DNA from: Acidovorax sp. Root219
Lineage (GTDB): Bacteria; Pseudomonadota; Gammaproteobacteria; Burkholderiales; Burkholderiaceae_C
Direction of reading: 5' to 3'
Length of the DNA stretch: 60,072 nucleotides
Assembly (NCBI RefSeq): GCF_001428665.1
Contig: NZ_LMIJ01000024.1
Span: 162,809 to 222,880, forward strand
The number at the start of each line of letters is the position of its first letter. The first letter of the stretch is position 1. Under the pieces are notes generated by a model, which did not search any database, was not told where the DNA came from, and saw only the letters and a program-made list of their open reading frames with translations. This document shows positions 45,353-54,830 of this stretch, piece after piece. A program made the translations under genes and the position numbers.

Positions 45353-46438
45353 ATGAGCGTCATCTTCCATCCCCTGCGCGTGCGCGCCATCGAGCCCGAC
45401 ACGGCCGAGGCCGTCATCGTCTCCTTCGACGTGCCGCCCGAACTGCGCGAGGTCTTCGGCTTCACCCAGGGCCAGTACCTCACGCTGCGCACCGACATTG
45501 GCGGCCAGGACCTGCGCCGCTCGTACTCCATCTGCGCCGGTGTCGACGATGCCGAGCTGCGCGTGGGCGTGCGCAAGGTCAACGGCGGCGTGTTCTCCAA
45601 CTGGATCAACGCCCAGCTGCAGGTGGGCGACACCCTGCAGGTCATGGCGCCGCAGGGCCGCTTCTTCGTGCCGCTGCAGCCCGCGGCGCAGCGCCACTAC
45701 CTGGGCATCGCGGGTGGCAGCGGCATCACGCCCATCCTCTCCATCATGAAGACGGTGCTGGCGCGCGAACCCGGCAGCCGCTTCACGCTGATCTACGGCA
45801 ACCGCACGCTGCAGTCCACCATGTTCAAGGAGGAGATCGAAGACCTCAAGAACCGCTACCTCACGCGCCTGGTGCTGCACCACGTGTTCTCGGCTGAGCA
45901 GACCGATGCGCCGCTGAACATGGGCTTCGTGAACCGCGAGAAGCTCGCCGAGTTCCTCAAGGCCCTGATTCCCGCGCAGAGGATCGACGAGGCCTTCATC
46001 TGCGGGCCGTTCCAGATGAACGACGAGGCGGAGGCCGCGCTGCTGGCGGGCGGCGTGCCGGCCGAGCGGATCCACGTGGAGCGCTTCGGCGTGGCCCTGC
46101 CCGCAGGCGGGCAGGTGGGGGCCGTGGTGCACGAGGCACTTCCCGGCGATGCCAAGACCGCGCGCATCGCCATCGTGCGCGACGGCCTCAGGCGCGAGTT
46201 CCCCTTCTCCGACGGGCAGGCGAGCATCCTTGATGCCGCATCGGCCGCCGGGCTGGAGGTGCCTTTCTCGTGCACGTCCGGCGTGTGCGGCACCTGCCGT
46301 GCCAAGTGCGTGCAGGGCGAGGTGCGCATGGAGCGCAACTTCGCGCTCGACAAGGCCGACGTGGCCGCCGGCTTCGTCCTCACCTGCCAGTGCCGGCCCC
46401 TGACCGACAGCGTGGTGCTGTCGTTCGACGAGCGGTGA
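45353..46438 (+). CDS. paaE: Phenylacetyl-CoA epoxidase reductase PaaE
   Basis: A 361-residue electron-transfer subunit. The FAD domain has RRSYSICAG and the NAD(P)H domain GIAGGSGITPILSIMK and ICGPFQM. The C-terminal plant-type 2Fe-2S domain has CTSGVCGTCRAKC and a later Cys in LTCQCRP, all ligands present. It passes electrons from NADPH to the PaaA di-iron site and ends the catabolic part of the operon. Confidence 0.96.
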   Translation: MSVIFHPLRVRAIEPDTAEAVIVSFDVPPELREVFGFTQGQYLTLRTDIGGQDLRRSYSICAGVDDAELRVGVRKVNGGVFSNWINAQLQVGDTLQVMAPQGRFFVPLQPAAQRHYLGIAGGSGITPILSIMKTVLAREPGSRFTLIYGNRTLQSTMFKEEIEDLKNRYLTRLVLHHVFSAEQTDAPLNMGFVNREKLAEFLKALIPAQRIDEAFICGPFQMNDEAEAALLAGGVPAERIHVERFGVALPAGGQVGAVVHEALPGDAKTARIAIVRDGLRREFPFSDGQASILDAASAAGLEVPFSCTSGVCGTCRAKCVQGEVRMERNFALDKADVAAGFVLTCQCRPLTDSVVLSFDER

Positions 46439-46566
46439 TGAACCCGGCTGCCGCAGTGCCCTACAGCGCCTTCTCCCTGGGGAGAATGGGCGCCAGCGTG
46501 CCCCCTGTGCGTCGGCATGCGGCAAGATGGCGGCCCTTCACTACCGGATGCAAAGGAAAACTGCCC

Positions 46567-47196
46567 ATGGCCCGAGGACGATCTCCCGGATACGACGACC
46601 AGCGCGAAATGATCCTCCGCCATGCCGCCGAACTGTTTGCACGCCGCGGCTACCCCGCCACCTCAATGAACGAGGTGGCCGAGGCCTGCGGCCTGTCCAA
46701 GCCCACGCTGTACCACTACTTTCGCGACAAGTACAACCTGCTCGTGCACATCGCCGACGGCCATGTCTCGCGCCTGCAGGCCCTGGTGGACGAGGTGCAG
46801 GGCAAGCAGCTCGAACCCGAGGCGCGGCTGCGCGAGCTGATCCACCGCTTCGTCGAGGAATACGCCGAGGCCCAGCATGCCCACCGCGTGCTGACCGAGG
46901 ACGTGCGCTTTCTGCAGCCCGAGGACAGCGAACGCATCCTCGGCAAGGAGCGCGCCGTGGTGGCCGTCTTTGCCCAGGCGCTGGCACAGATGCGCCCCGA
47001 CACCGATGCCGCAGGGCTGACCAAGGCGCTGACCATGCTGCTGTTCGGCATGATCAACTGGATGTTCACCTGGCTCAAGCCCGATGGCGAGCTCGACTAC
47101 GAGACCATGGCGCCCATCGTGGCCGATCTGTTCTTTGGCGGGTTTCCTGCCGTGCGCATGCCCCCACCACTGGCCGAAAGGCCTCCCCGTCCATGA
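46567..47196 (+). CDS. paaR: TetR family regulator, probable PaaR
   Basis: A 209-residue TetR repressor. The N-terminal HTH is TSMNEVAEACGLSKPTLYHYFRDKYNLLVHIAD, preceded by ILRHAAELFARRGYPA. The ligand domain is typical in length. Its place directly after paaE and a TetR-like palindrome in the paaN-paaG region support a role as PaaR, responding to phenylacetyl-CoA. The ATG at 46567 is preferred; the frame is open further upstream without similarity. Confidence 0.85.
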   Translation: MARGRSPGYDDQREMILRHAAELFARRGYPATSMNEVAEACGLSKPTLYHYFRDKYNLLVHIADGHVSRLQALVDEVQGKQLEPEARLRELIHRFVEEYAEAQHAHRVLTEDVRFLQPEDSERILGKERAVVAVFAQALAQMRPDTDAAGLTKALTMLLFGMINWMFTWLKPDGELDYETMAPIVADLFFGGFPAVRMPPPLAERPPRP

Positions 47197-47313
47197 CAAT
47201 GCGTGCACCACGCATGTCGTGTATTCCCAAGCGGCCACCAAGAGCCAGCTGAGCGCCGGAGCCATGCTCGGCGCTGACCTCTTTCTTTCACAATGATCCA
47301 CAGGAGACAAAGC

Positions 47314-48468
47314 ATGAAATTCCGTTTTGCACAACTCGCGCTGGTGGCCGCTGCTGCCGCCATGGCCTGCGGCGCTGCCCTGGCCGACATCACCGTCGGC
47401 GTCACGGTGTCGGCCACCGGCCCCGCCGCATCGCTGGGCATTCCCGAGAAGAACACCATCGCCCTGATGCCGCGCACCATCGGCGGCCAGAAGGTCAACT
47501 ACATCGTGCTCGACGACGCGTCGGACACCACCACCGCCGTGGGCAACACGCGCAAGCTGATCAGCGAAAGCAAGGTCGACATCATCCTGGGATCGAGCAC
47601 CACGCCCAACTCGCTGGCCATGATCGACGTGGTGGCCGAGGCGCAGACGCCCATGATCTCCATGGCCGCCTCGGCGCGCATCGTCGAGCCCATGGATGCC
47701 AAGAAGAAGTGGGTCTTCAAGACCCCGCAGAACGACATCATGATGTCGCTGGCCATCGTCGACCACATGGCCAACGCCGGCATCAAGACCGTGGCCTTCA
47801 TCGGCTTTGCCGATGCCTACGGCGAAGGCTGGTACCAGGAGTTCGGCAAGGCCGCCGCCATCAAGAAGATCCAGATCGTGGCCAACGAGCGCTATGCGCG
47901 CACCGACACCTCGGTGACCGGCCAGACCCTGAAGATGATCTCGGCCAAGCCCGATGCCGTGCTGATCGCCGGCTCCGGCACGCCGGCCGCGCTGCCCCAG
48001 AAGGCGCTCAAGGAGCGCGGCTTCACCGGCAAGGTCTACCAGACCCATGGCGTGGCCAATGCCGACTTCCTGCGCGTGGGTGGCAAGGATGTGGAAGGCA
48101 CCTTCCTGCCCTCCGGTCCCGTGCTCGTGGCCTCGCAACTGCCCGCTTCGCACCCGGTGAAGAAGTCGGCCAGCGCCTACGTGGCCGCCTATGAGGCCGC
48201 CAACGGCAAGGACAGCGTCTCCACCTTCGGTGCCCACGGCTGGGATGCCGGCGTGCTGATGGCCGCCGCCGTGCCCGTCGCCCTCAAGAAGGCCAAGCCC
48301 GGCACCGTCGAGTTCCGTGCCGCCCTGCGCGATGCGCTGGAGCAGATCAAGGAAGTGCCCGGCGCGCACGGCATCTTCAACATGTCCGAGAACGACCACC
48401 TGGGCCTGGACCAGCGCGCCCGCGTGATGGTCAAGATCGAGAACGGCACCTGGAAATACCAGCCTTGA
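47314..48468 (+). CDS. ABC transporter substrate-binding protein (LivK-like)
   Basis: A 384-residue periplasmic binding protein with a signal peptide ending GAALADI. Features: ITVGVTVSATGPAASLGIPEKNTIALMP, LGSSTTPNSLAMIDVVAEAQTPMISM and FIGFADAYGEGWYQEF. It begins a transport operon right after the paa regulator, with an AGGAGA ribosome site. Likely ligands are aromatic or branched acids; sequence alone does not tell which. Confidence 0.9.
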   Translation: MKFRFAQLALVAAAAAMACGAALADITVGVTVSATGPAASLGIPEKNTIALMPRTIGGQKVNYIVLDDASDTTTAVGNTRKLISESKVDIILGSSTTPNSLAMIDVVAEAQTPMISMAASARIVEPMDAKKKWVFKTPQNDIMMSLAIVDHMANAGIKTVAFIGFADAYGEGWYQEFGKAAAIKKIQIVANERYARTDTSVTGQTLKMISAKPDAVLIAGSGTPAALPQKALKERGFTGKVYQTHGVANADFLRVGGKDVEGTFLPSGPVLVASQLPASHPVKKSASAYVAAYEAANGKDSVSTFGAHGWDAGVLMAAAVPVALKKAKPGTVEFRAALRDALEQIKEVPGAHGIFNMSENDHLGLDQRARVMVKIENGTWKYQP

Positions 48469-48545
48469 CTCCCCCCTGAGGCGCTGCGCGCCTTCCCCCC
48501 AGGGGGACGCTCCCAGCGCGGCGGGGCGGCCCTTGCGCGGGAGCG
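48468..48545. repeat. Dispersed GC-rich palindromic repeat
   Basis: An element with C runs and short palindromes (GCGCTGCGCGC, CCCCCCAGGGGG, CGGCGGGGCGG). Its left 50 bases align with the reverse complement of 33472-33520. It lies in the 220-base gap between the binding protein and the permease and could form a stem that lowers downstream expression. Confidence 0.6.
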
Positions 48546-48688
48546 CTGGCTTTCGCCCCGTCACTGCTTTGGTTGGGGCGCTAGGTAGCGCCGGGGAGCG
48601 CTTGGATTGAGATACAGGCGCGTATGCGTTTGCGGGGAGCTGGTCCCCGCAGCCTGCGGCGTGTCTGCCTTGTGAAAGAAAGCCGAAT

Positions 48689-49717
48689 ATGGATTTGCAG
48701 ATCGCCCTGCTGCTGGGGCAGGACGGCATTGTCAATGGCGCCATCTATGGACTGATGGCGCTGGCGCTGGTGCTGGTTTTTTCCGTGACCCGGGTGATCT
48801 TCATCCCCCAGGGCGAGTTCGTGGCCTTCGGGGCGCTGACCATGGCCATGATGCAGGGCGGGCGCATTCCCGCCACGCTGTGGCTGCTGCTGGGCATGGC
48901 CGCGGTGGTGCTGCTTGTCGAGGTGGTGCGCTTTCGGCGCGGCAGCCCCGTGAACTGGTCCGCCACGGTGGTGTGGTGCCTGGTGCTGCCGCTGGTGGCC
49001 GCCGGGCTGATCCTCGGGCTGCGGCCAACCTCGCTGGGCATGCAGGCCTTTTCCACGCTGGTGCTCATCACGCCCATGGGGCCGCTGCTGTACCGCCTGG
49101 CCTTCAGGCCGCTGGCCGATGCCACGGTGCTGATGCTGCTCATCGTCTCGGTGGCGCTGCATGGCGTGCTGGTGGGCCTGGGCCTGCTGTTCTTCGGTGC
49201 CGAGGGTTCGCGCACGCCGCCGTTCTCCGAGGCGCGCTTTGACCTCGGTGGCATCCCCGTCTCGGGTCAGTCGCTGGTGGTGCTGGGCGTCACGCTGGCG
49301 CTGGTGATGCTGCTGTTCCTGTTCTTCGGCCGCTCCATGGTCGGCAAGGCGCTGCGCGCCACGGCCATCAACCGCGTGGGGGCGCGCCTCATGGGCATCC
49401 CCACCGAACTCTCGGGCGACGTGAGCTTTGCCCTGGCCGCGCTGATCGGCGCCGTCTCGGGCCTGTTGATCGCGCCGCTCACCACCGTGTACTACGACAC
49501 GGGTTTCCTGATTGGCTTGAAGGGCTTCGTCGCGGCCATCGTGGGCGGGCTGGCCAGCTACCCCATGGCGCTGGCCGGTGCCCTGCTGGTGGGGCAGCTG
49601 GAGGCCTTCGCCTCGTTCTGGGCCAGTGCCTACAAGGAGGTTCTCGTGTTCACCCTGATCGTGCCCGTGCTGTGGTGGCGCTCGCTCAACAGCCGCCATG
49701 TGGAGGATGAGGAATGA
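48689..49717 (+). CDS. Branched-chain-type ABC permease, LivH family
   Basis: A 342-residue permease with about nine membrane helices. The N-terminus (GQDGIVNGAIYGLMALALVLVFSVTRVIFIPQGEFVAFGAL) and the EAA-like loop GKALRATAINRVGARLMGI are typical of LivH. It overlaps the next gene by four bases (ATGA). About 60 residues in the middle (RRGSPVNWSATVVWCLVLPLV...) are an extra hydrophobic insertion relative to classical LivH. Confidence 0.92.
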   Translation: MDLQIALLLGQDGIVNGAIYGLMALALVLVFSVTRVIFIPQGEFVAFGALTMAMMQGGRIPATLWLLLGMAAVVLLVEVVRFRRGSPVNWSATVVWCLVLPLVAAGLILGLRPTSLGMQAFSTLVLITPMGPLLYRLAFRPLADATVLMLLIVSVALHGVLVGLGLLFFGAEGSRTPPFSEARFDLGGIPVSGQSLVVLGVTLALVMLLFLFFGRSMVGKALRATAINRVGARLMGIPTELSGDVSFALAALIGAVSGLLIAPLTTVYYDTGFLIGLKGFVAAIVGGLASYPMALAGALLVGQLEAFASFWASAYKEVLVFTLIVPVLWWRSLNSRHVEDEE

Positions 49718-51624
49718 GCACGCCCGTCAAGACCGATATGGCCGCCAGCGCACAAGCCGCACCCACATCGCGCGGCATCGTCACGCGCACCCAGCTCACC
49801 CTGGCCGGCGTGGCGCTGCTGGCCCTGTGCTGGGGTTGGCTGCCCGACTTCACCGTGGTCATGCTCAGCTACATCGGGCTGTACGCCATCGTGGCGGCCG
49901 GGCTGGTCATGCTCACCGGCGTGGGCGGCATGACCTCGTTTGGCCAGGCCGCCTTCGTGGGCGTCGGCGCCTATGCCACGGCCTGGATCTGCACCGCGCC
50001 CGCATCGGTGCAGGCGCTCTCGGGCATCGTCGGTATGGCCGGCCTGCCTTGGGTGGGACTGGTGCTGGGCCTTTTGGTCACCTTCGCGCTGGCCTGGGGC
50101 CTGGGGTCGGTCACGCTCAAACTCTCGGGCCACTACCTGCCGCTGTGCACCATCGCCTGGGGCTTGTCGCTGTACTACCTGTTCGGCAACATGGAGTTCC
50201 TCGGCGGGCAGACCGGCATCACCGGCGTCCCCCCGCTGGTGGTGGCGGGCTTCTCGCTGGCCTCGCCGCGCGCCATCGGCGTGCTGATCTGGACGGTGCT
50301 GCTGGTGTCGCTGTGGCTGCTGCACAACCTGCTCGATTCGCGCGAGGGCCGCGCCATCCGTGCGCTCAAGGGCGGCCGGGTGATGGCCGAGTCCATGGGG
50401 GTGGACACGGCGCACTACCGCATCAAGCTCTTCGTGCTGGCGGCGCTGCTGGCGGCCATCTCGGGCTGGCTGTATGCGCATTTGCAGCGCTTCGTGAGCC
50501 CCACGCCGTTCAACCTCAACATCGGCATCGAGTACCTGTTCATGGCCGTGGTCGGCGGCGCCGGCCACCTCTGGGGCGCGGTGCTGGGCGCCACGCTGAT
50601 CACCCTGCTCAAGGAGAAGCTGCAGGACGTGCTGCCCTCGCTGCTGGGCACCAGCGGCAACTTCGAGGTCATCGTCTTCGGCCTGCTCATGGTCTTCGTG
50701 CTGCAGCGCTTTGCCGACGGCCTGTGGCCCACGCTCAACCGCCTGGGCGAGCGCTGGCTGCGCCGCGAGGCGCCGCGCGCCGTGCGCCAGGCCATGCAAC
50801 TGGCGCAGCGCACGCTGCCGACGCCCGGCACGGTGCTGCTGCAGGCCCGCAACGTGACCAAGCGCTTCGGTGGGCTGGTCGCCAACAACAACGTCTCCAT
50901 GGACGTCAAGGCCGGGGAGGTGCATGCGCTGATCGGCCCCAACGGTGCCGGCAAGAGCACCTTCTTCAACATGATCTCGGGCGTGGACGACGCCACCGAG
51001 GGCGAGGTGCGCCTGGTGGACCAGGCCATGCTGCGCCGGCCCTCGCGCGCCTTTGCGCGCCTGGGCATGGCGCGCACCTTCCAGCATGTGCGCCTGCTGG
51101 GCCAGCGCAGCGTGGTCGAGAATGTCGCCCTCGGCGCGCACCAGCGCGCCCACCGCGGCTGGCTGGCCTCGATGCTGCGGCTGGACCGCGCCGAAGAAGC
51201 CGCCCTGCTGGCCGAGGCGCGCCGCCAGATCGAGCGCTGCGGCCTGGACGCCCATGCCGACGCGCCCGCCGCCTCGCTGGCCTTGGGGCAACAGCGCATC
51301 GTGGAGATCGCGCGCGCCCTGGCCGGCCAGCCGGCCATCCTGCTGCTCGACGAGCCTGCCGCCGGCCTGCGCCACCTGGAAAAGAAGGCCCTGGCCGATC
51401 TGCTGCGCCAGCTGCGCGCCGAGGGCCTGGGCATCCTAGTGGTGGAGCACGACATGGAGTTCGTGATGAACCTGGCCGACCGCATCACCGTGCTGGAGTT
51501 CGGCACCGTGATCGCCGAGGGCACGCCCGCACAGGTGCAGAGCAACCAGCGCGTGCTCGATGCCTACCTGGGCGGTGCCGATGACGACCTGCCCGCCGCT
51601 GCCACTGAAGGAGCCACCGCATGA
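49714..51624 (+). CDS. Fused LivM-type permease and LivG-type ATPase
   Basis: A 636-residue fusion of two transporter parts normally made as separate proteins. Residues 1 to about 345 are a LivM permease (YAIVAAGLVMLTGVGGMTSFGQAAFVGVGAYATAW, RAIRALKGGRVMAESMGVD). From about residue 372 a LivG ATPase follows, with Walker A GPNGAGKSTFF, signature SLALGQQRIVEIARAL, Walker B ILLLDEPAAGL and H-loop VVEHDMEF. No stop or frameshift interrupts the junction. It overlaps livH and livF by four bases each. Confidence 0.93.
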   Translation: MSTPVKTDMAASAQAAPTSRGIVTRTQLTLAGVALLALCWGWLPDFTVVMLSYIGLYAIVAAGLVMLTGVGGMTSFGQAAFVGVGAYATAWICTAPASVQALSGIVGMAGLPWVGLVLGLLVTFALAWGLGSVTLKLSGHYLPLCTIAWGLSLYYLFGNMEFLGGQTGITGVPPLVVAGFSLASPRAIGVLIWTVLLVSLWLLHNLLDSREGRAIRALKGGRVMAESMGVDTAHYRIKLFVLAALLAAISGWLYAHLQRFVSPTPFNLNIGIEYLFMAVVGGAGHLWGAVLGATLITLLKEKLQDVLPSLLGTSGNFEVIVFGLLMVFVLQRFADGLWPTLNRLGERWLRREAPRAVRQAMQLAQRTLPTPGTVLLQARNVTKRFGGLVANNNVSMDVKAGEVHALIGPNGAGKSTFFNMISGVDDATEGEVRLVDQAMLRRPSRAFARLGMARTFQHVRLLGQRSVVENVALGAHQRAHRGWLASMLRLDRAEEAALLAEARRQIERCGLDAHADAPAASLALGQQRIVEIARALAGQPAILLLDEPAAGLRHLEKKALADLLRQLRAEGLGILVVEHDMEFVMNLADRITVLEFGTVIAEGTPAQVQSNQRVLDAYLGGADDDLPAAATEGATA

Positions 51625-52370
51625 CCGCCTTGCTGCAACTCCAGGACCTGAGCGTCTCCTATGGCCAGGTGGAAGCCGTCCACCAGGTCCGGCTCGAGGT
51701 GAACGAGGGCGAGATCGTCACCGTCATCGGCCCCAACGGCGCGGGCAAGACCACCTTGCTGTGCGCGGCCATGGGCCTCTTGCCGGCCACCGGCGCCATC
51801 ACCCTGGCCGGCGAGCGCATCGTGCGCCCCAGCGTGGAAGCCATGGTGGCGCGCGGCGTGGCCCTGGTGCCCGAAAAGCGCGAGCTGTTTGGCGAGATGT
51901 CGGTGGAGGACAACCTGCTGCTGGGCGGTTTTTCGCGCTGGCGCCGTGGCCAGCGCGACCAGGCGCAGCGCATGGACGAGGTGTTCGAGATCTTCCCGCG
52001 CCTGCGCGAGCGCCGCCCGCAACTGGCCTCCACGCTCTCGGGCGGCGAGCGCCAGATGCTGGCCATCGGCCGTGCGCTGATGGCGCGCCCGCGCCTGTTG
52101 ATGCTCGACGAGCCCTCGCTCGGCCTGGCCCCGCTCATCGTGCGCGAGGTGCTGCAGGTGGTGTCTTCGCTGCGGGCGCATGGCGTGTCGGTGCTGCTGG
52201 TGGAGCAGAACGCGCGCGCCGCGCTGCGCGTGGCCGATCGGGCCTACGTGCTCGAAATGGGCGCCGTGGCGCTCACGGGTGCCGCGCAGGATCTGCTCAA
52301 CGACCGCCGCATCATCGACACCTACCTGGGCATGGGCGGGGCTGCGCACGCCCCGGCCGAGGTGGCCTGA
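51621..52370 (+). CDS. Branched-chain-type ABC ATPase, LivF family
   Basis: A 249-residue ATPase. Walker A GPNGAGKTTLL, signature LSGGERQMLAIGRALMARPRLLMLDEPSLGLAP and H-loop VLLVEQNARAAL are in order. It probably pairs with the LivG half of the preceding fusion. The start overlaps the previous stop. Confidence 0.94.
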   Translation: MTALLQLQDLSVSYGQVEAVHQVRLEVNEGEIVTVIGPNGAGKTTLLCAAMGLLPATGAITLAGERIVRPSVEAMVARGVALVPEKRELFGEMSVEDNLLLGGFSRWRRGQRDQAQRMDEVFEIFPRLRERRPQLASTLSGGERQMLAIGRALMARPRLLMLDEPSLGLAPLIVREVLQVVSSLRAHGVSVLLVEQNARAALRVADRAYVLEMGAVALTGAAQDLLNDRRIIDTYLGMGGAAHAPAEVA

Positions 52371-52520
52371 GATTTTTTCGGGGAGCGCCAGCGCGCTCCC
52401 AGGGCTGCTGCGTGACGCGGCGGCAGCCCCGTTATTCCATCCTTCCGCATGCCAGGCCTGGCACCGGAAGGTTTTTGCGTTGTGATGAAGAACCATAAAG
52501 ACGACAGGAGACAAGACAAC

Positions 52521-53696
52521 ATGGCAGCAGCAGGAGTTCAACCCCTCTCACGCGCGGGTGCCGCCCGCCGGCGCACCGCACTCGCAATGGCCCTGGGCTG
52601 GGCCACCGGAACGGCCTGGGCCCAGGACAGCGCGGGCGTGACCGACGGCGAGATCGTCATCGGCCAGTCGTGCCAGTTGAGCGGTCCGCTCGCGGCACTG
52701 ACCAGCGAAGTGCGCCAGGGCTCGGCCCTGTATTTCGACCACGTCAATGCCTCGGGCGGCGTGCGCGGCCGCAAGATCCGCGTGGTGGCCATCGACGATG
52801 CCTACGACCCCAAGAAGGCGGCCGAGAACACGAAGAAGCTGATCGACGAGGACAAGGTGCTCGCGCTGTTCCAGTACGCCGGCACGCCCCCGGCCCTGGC
52901 CGCCCTGCCGATTGCAGAGGAGCGCGGCGTGCCCTTCATCGCGCCGTTCACGGGCTCCGACGGCCTGCGCCAGGCCGGCAGCCGCTACGTCTTCAACATC
53001 AAGGCCGGCTATGCCGCCGAGCTCGATGCCACGGTCAAGCAACTGGCCTCGGTGGGCATCGCGCGCATCGCGGCGGTCTACCTCAACAACCCCTTCGGCA
53101 CCGGCGGCCTGGCCTCGGTCGAGAAGTCGGTCAAGAACCACAAGGTGGAACTTGTGGCCCAGGCCCCGCTGGAGGTGGACGGCTCGAAGATGGCCGACGC
53201 CGTGGCTGTGGTGGCCAAGGCCGCGCCCCAGGCCATCATCGTCATCAGCGCGGGCAAGCCCAGCGTGGATTTCGTCGATGCCTACCTGGCGGCCGGCCAC
53301 CGCACCACGTTCTACATGCTCTCGGTGATCAGCAACGCGCAACTGGTCAAGGCCCTCGGAGAACGCGCACGGGGCATCGTGGTCTCGCAGGTCGTGCCCT
53401 CGCCGTGGAACCAGAGCATGCCGATCTCGCGCGAGTTCCAGACCCTGGCCAAGGCCAAGGGCATCACCGAGTACACCTTCAGCCAGATGGAGGGCTTCAT
53501 CTCCGCCCGCTTCCTGGTCGAAGCGCTGCAGCGCGCCGGCGCCAAGCCCACGCGCGCAGGACTGGTGCAGGCCATGGAGTCGATGAAGAGCGTGAACCTG
53601 GGCGGCTACCCCGTGGAGCTATCGGCCACGCAGCACAGCTCGGGCAAGTTTGTTGATCTGCTGATGATGGGCCGCGACGGCCGTTTTACGAAGTAA
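52521..53696 (+). CDS. Second ABC substrate-binding protein of the transport operon
   Basis: A 391-residue LivK-type binding protein. A basic N-terminus with RRR and a signal ending GTAWAQDSA could be a Tat or Sec signal. Core: GEIVIGQSCQLSGPLAALTSEVRQGSALYFDHVNASGGVRGRKIRVVAIDDAYDPKKAAENTKKLI. It is clearly different from the binding protein at the operon start, so the transporter may accept two ligands. Its last 11 bases overlap the convergent regulator gene. Confidence 0.9.
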   Translation: MAAAGVQPLSRAGAARRRTALAMALGWATGTAWAQDSAGVTDGEIVIGQSCQLSGPLAALTSEVRQGSALYFDHVNASGGVRGRKIRVVAIDDAYDPKKAAENTKKLIDEDKVLALFQYAGTPPALAALPIAEERGVPFIAPFTGSDGLRQAGSRYVFNIKAGYAAELDATVKQLASVGIARIAAVYLNNPFGTGGLASVEKSVKNHKVELVAQAPLEVDGSKMADAVAVVAKAAPQAIIVISAGKPSVDFVDAYLAAGHRTTFYMLSVISNAQLVKALGERARGIVVSQVVPSPWNQSMPISREFQTLAKAKGITEYTFSQMEGFISARFLVEALQRAGAKPTRAGLVQAMESMKSVNLGGYPVELSATQHSSGKFVDLLMMGRDGRFTK

Positions 53697-54591
53697 GCAG
53701 CGCACCGCCCTGCGCCGCCTCCAGCAGCCGCGTGAGCAGCGGGTGCATGACCTTGCGCGCGTTGTAGATCAAGTGGAACTGCTCCTGCACGTCGGGCGTG
53801 GAGCCCACCTGCACCAGGCCGTGGGTCTTGAGCAGGTGTGCGCCCACTGTCACGGGGGCCGGCATCACGCCCATGCCCGTGGCGGCAAAGGTGCTCAGCA
53901 GGGCGCTGTCCTCGAACTCGCCGGCAATGCGCGGGCGGATGCGTTCGCGCTCCAGCCAGTGGTCGATGCGCGCGCGCATGGCGGCGTGGTCGGTGGGCAG
54001 CAGCACTGGCACCACGGCCAGGCTTTGCGGAAACTGCCGGGCCGCCGCTTCGGCCCACACAGGCGGCGCGTACCAGGCCACGGCACTCGTGCCCAGCAGT
54101 TGGCTGGTGGTTTTGAGGGCCGGGTTCGGCGGCGCGGCGCGGTCGGCCAGCACCGCGTCGAGCTTGTGCAGCGCGAGCTCGCCGAGCAGCGGCTGGAATT
54201 CCCCCTCGTGGCACAGCAGGCGCAGGTGCGGCTCGTCGAGCACCGGCGTCAGCAGCCGGTGCATGGCCAGCTTGGCGATGCCGTCGGAGATGCCCAGGTT
54301 CAGCCGCAGCGTCCGGCCGCTGGCGGCCTCGCGCACGCGGTGGGTCAACTGCTCGCCCAGCGCAAAGATCTGGTCGGCCTCGTGCAGCGCGGCCACGCCC
54401 GCCTCGGTGAGCACCAGGCTGCGCCCCTCGGTGCGCAGCAGGCTGGTGCCCAAGGCCTGCTCCAGCAGGCGCACCTGCGCGCTGATGGTCTGCACGGCCA
54501 TGTCCAGCCGCTCGGCGGCGCGCGCGATACCGCCCTCCTTGGCGACCACCCAGAAGTAATACAGGTGGCGGTAGTTGAAGCTCTGGCTCAT
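53686..54591 (-). CDS. nhaR: LysR-type regulator, NhaR-like
   Basis: A 301-residue LysR regulator close to NhaR by its N-terminus (FNYRHLYYFWVVAKEGGIARAAERLDMAVQTISAQVRLLEQALGTSLL) and effector-domain wording (LHKLDAVLADRAAPP). NhaR proteins control Na+/H+ antiporter genes in enterics; no antiporter is next to it. Here terC is divergent. The 3' end overlaps the convergent ABC gene by 11 bases. Confidence 0.85.
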   Translation of the reverse strand: MSQSFNYRHLYYFWVVAKEGGIARAAERLDMAVQTISAQVRLLEQALGTSLLRTEGRSLVLTEAGVAALHEADQIFALGEQLTHRVREAASGRTLRLNLGISDGIAKLAMHRLLTPVLDEPHLRLLCHEGEFQPLLGELALHKLDAVLADRAAPPNPALKTTSQLLGTSAVAWYAPPVWAEAAARQFPQSLAVVPVLLPTDHAAMRARIDHWLERERIRPRIAGEFEDSALLSTFAATGMGVMPAPVTVGAHLLKTHGLVQVGSTPDVQEQFHLIYNARKVMHPLLTRLLEAAQGGALLTS

Positions 54592-54641
54592 GGTGTTGCG
54601 TATCCCAACAGGCTGAAGGGGTATGGGCGTGGAGAATATTT

Positions 54642-54660
54642 GGTTCGTAAAAACCGAACC
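54642..54660. promoter_or_regulatory. Palindrome in nhaR-terC divergent region
   Basis: GGTTCG-N7-CGAACC, a perfect inverted repeat about 50 bases from the nhaR start. It suits a LysR-type site for autoregulation or control of terC. Confidence 0.45.
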
Positions 54661-54755
54661 CATAGTACCGTGAAGACAGGTTTTTAAGATGCAAAAGCAT
54701 CCCTACAGTGCGGGCTTGCCCTGAAATTCCCAACTGACCGCACCGGAGAGAACCC

Positions 54756-54830
54756 ATGCGCCATGCCGCCCCCCGTCCCCTGTCCACCCCGACCCCGGGC
54801 CTGCCACCCCTGCCGCGTTCGCGGCGCTGA
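54756..54830 (+). CDS. Possible Pro-rich leader peptide before terC
   Basis: A 24-codon frame, MRHAAPRPLSTPTPGLPPLPRSRR, with a GGAGAG ribosome site five bases before the ATG and a TGA 27 bases before the terC start. Seven prolines, including PTPG and PPLP, could slow ribosomes. It may regulate terC translation. The evidence is only the ribosome site, position and composition. Confidence 0.4.
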   Translation: MRHAAPRPLSTPTPGLPPLPRSRR

